This document shows positions 55,701 through 58,700 of a stretch of DNA of 64,000 nucleotides, one piece after another. A model generated the notes under the pieces. The model made no database searches. It worked only from the letters and a program-made list of their open reading frames with translations, and was not told the DNA's origin. Both the position numbers and the translations under genes were made by a program. How positions within the stretch are numbered: the first letter of the stretch is position 1; the number at the start of each line of letters is the position of its first letter. The stretch comes from Helopsaltes ochotensis (lineage: Eukaryota; Chordata; Aves; Passeriformes; Locustellidae): the NCBI GenBank assembly GCA_013400155.1, contig VXBM01000558.1:366428-430427 (forward strand), given 5' to 3'.

Positions 55701-58700
55701 ATAAAGATCAATACTAACAAAAAAAAGATGTTCAAATTGTTTGGTGCATTTTCACACGCATGATCTGATACATTCTGCAGCACATTAGAAGAACTGATAC
55801 TTGCAAATAAATTCTCAGCAATGTGTGCTTTCAAATATTGATAGAGGATCGGAAGCATTCGATAGAGGTGGCCCTTGTGTGTAAGAATGAAAATGGGATA
55901 GAGGAAACAGGGGCTGTGATGAGTCAGAGACAAGTTATTGACGGAAAAATTTTCCTCATGCTACCCACACACGTAAGTTGCCCTGGACACCTCCCTGGCT
56001 GGGATTTGGAAAAATGTGGTGGGAAGAAACTAACCTAGAATACTATCAAATATCACAGATGCAGATAATCCAAAGGTTGTTTGCATATAAAATACATAGA
56101 AATATGTTTTTAGTGCCAGGAGATCTTTTTGTTAAACTGTACTATTGCATGTAGATGTGCAGAGCTGATAAGTAATGTACATTGAGAGAAGATCATGCTT
56201 TGTTTTAAGAGTTTAAGAGTTTAAGAGTTTAAGTTTATGCTATGTTTTTTCCATTAAAACATTTTGCTGAAGAGCCTTATACTTTTGTGGTTTTAGGTCA
56301 GTGACCCAGTGGCTGCTGAGTTCAGCTTGAACACCCAGATGTTCCTCCTCTCCAAAAAGACACTGTGGCTGTCTGATGGCTCAATGGGCTTTGGGCAAGA
56401 AAGTGACGTTGCTTTCTCAGAAGGTATAACTGTGCACAGACCATGCACATTTAATTTAATTTAATTAGTGTTCCACACTATCAGGATCCTGTTGCTGTCA
56501 AAACAAGATAGGAGTAAGGGTTTGTGCTTGTTGCACTAAGCTTCTTGACAAGGCTTTATTAGCTCAGCCTCAGATCTAATGAAGTTCTAATAAAATGCTA
56601 ATAACATGTTCCAGTCTAACCAGCTGTGAACTGTGTGCACTGTTCACAGGGGATGTCATATACGGTCGGGTGATGGTGGATCCAGTGCAGAATTTGGGTG
56701 ATTCCTTCTACTGTAGCATCGAGAAGGTTTTCCTCTGCACAGGAGCTGATGGATATGTACCCAAATATAATCCGTCCAACACTGAGTATGGGTGCCTTGC
56801 TGATTCTCCATCCCTTCTGTACAGGTTTAAGATTGTGGTAAGTATTCTAATTCTGGGAGGATGCATATATATATCTACTTTAATATTTTTTCTAACTTGT
56901 CTTTTATCCAAAACCCAACTGCTCTTTAAAATGTTCTCAACCGCACCAAATTTTTGACTCGAGCTCCAGGCTAAGGTGAACTGATGGAGGCAGTATCTTG
57001 CCTTTTTTCCTCCTGGTTCTTTATCTTTCTGGGAGCTGCCTTCATTAAGAGTTTGACCTAAGTTAGAATCCCAAGATAGGCTTTTTCTCTGCATTGTCTG
57101 TATCCACGGGCCATAGAGAGATTTTTAGGAGACATGCAAGTAAAGTGAAGGTTTGGAATTTGTTTCATATTTAGCCACCCAAAATCTAGTGTATACTGCA
57201 AAATTAGTCATCCAGGTTGCCTCTGTAGTCCATAGGGAAAGAGAAATACCTCTATGTGTCAGTGACAGCAGAACAGGAGGAGACTGCTGGGGTTGCTGTT
57301 TTCAGTCTTTAAGGCAGCATCAGTCTCATTACAGGAGTAGAGTTAATTGATAGAAAGCAACAGCTCACAGCAAGCCAGCAGCAGCAGCCGCAAATTTCTT
57401 TGTTACAGAGCATCTAAGAACCTTTCAGCCAATAGTATTTCGCTAAAACTTACCGACAGTTGTTTTAACCAATCAATTATAGCACACGTACACCTGTTTC
57501 AAACAATGCTCGCTTGTATGCTTTTCTATTAACAGTACACAATACCCTTATTAAGCTTAAGACTTTCTACTATCTTGTCAGGCATATATTTTCTGCAGTG
57601 TTAAGATTTATTTAAGCCAAACCTAGAAACTCAGCCTTTGCTTCCCGTGTCGTTTGCTATAATACTGTATCTATTCTAGTTTCAAACCTTTTCAGTTGCA
57701 GTAAATTCTGAGTTTTAAGCTTTTTCCGTTCGAGGCCTGCTTTTTCAGCTCCTAAAAATACTTTTTACTTTTCGTGTTTCCCACACCTCTAAAGTTGGCT
57801 TGAATTATCTAATTTCCTTTCTGAAAATAGCTATAGAGTAACCCCAGGTAACTACAGACCTGATGCCCAACTTTTGGAGCTAACTTTAAGTAAGATAATT
57901 ATATAATAAGCTAAACAAATTTATGTGGCTGTCTGTTAATGAAATGAAACGTAGCTTCTTTAGACTGGAAAATACTCTTACTTTCATTTCAGACAACATT
58001 TATGTATCTTTTTTATTTAAGAAGTGTAGCTGTGCTTGTTCTCTAGTGTTTTCCCGTTTTATTCCAGAAAGGCATGTGATTAAATAGAAGCTAGTACAAG
58101 TCAGATGGGACCACAACTGCTTCTCATGTCTTTTCTCTTGTAGTAGCATTTCCCTAGACTGCATAAAATAGCACATTTAAATTACGCAATTTATACATTG
58201 CACGTAAATACTAAAACTGTTTTTCCTCAAAGAAATAAATCTGTGTTTTACAAACTTTTTTCCCCTCAATGCAGGACAAAGCTCAGCCGGAGACACAAGC
58301 CACAAGCTTTGGAAATGTACTTTTTAATGCAAAACTTGCGATAGATGATCCTGAAGCAATTCCATTAGTTAAACAGCCGGGCTCCGATGGATTTAAAGTA
58401 GACTCAACTCCTCTGTTTCAGGTATGATTTCTGTAGCTTAATAGCAAGAGTACTGAACTAAGGAAGAAGCACTTGCACAAGCATTGTTGTTAACTGTAAG
58501 TCAGGTTGAAACCAACAGAAAGATTTCTTCTGATTCCAGTGACAGTCAAACACAATTATAAATGTGTAGAAACTTCTAGATATAAAATCTGGAACACTTA
58601 TTAAAGTGTTTCTGTAGGGATACTCTTGCTTTTCTCTTGTATAATTCCACAGGCTAACCAGAAGTTATGCAAATTGTTCTCATACATTTCTTTTAAGAAG

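Larger units (their letters stand above)
51990..56296 (+). other. FREM2: FREM2 intron between window exons 18 and 19
   Basis: This intron of 4307 bases contains a sense CR1 (about 53770-54275) and an unexplained open frame ending at a perfect donor sequence (about 55820-55972). The remainder is AT-rich DNA with T and A tracts near 55180 and 55460. Confidence 0.8.
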
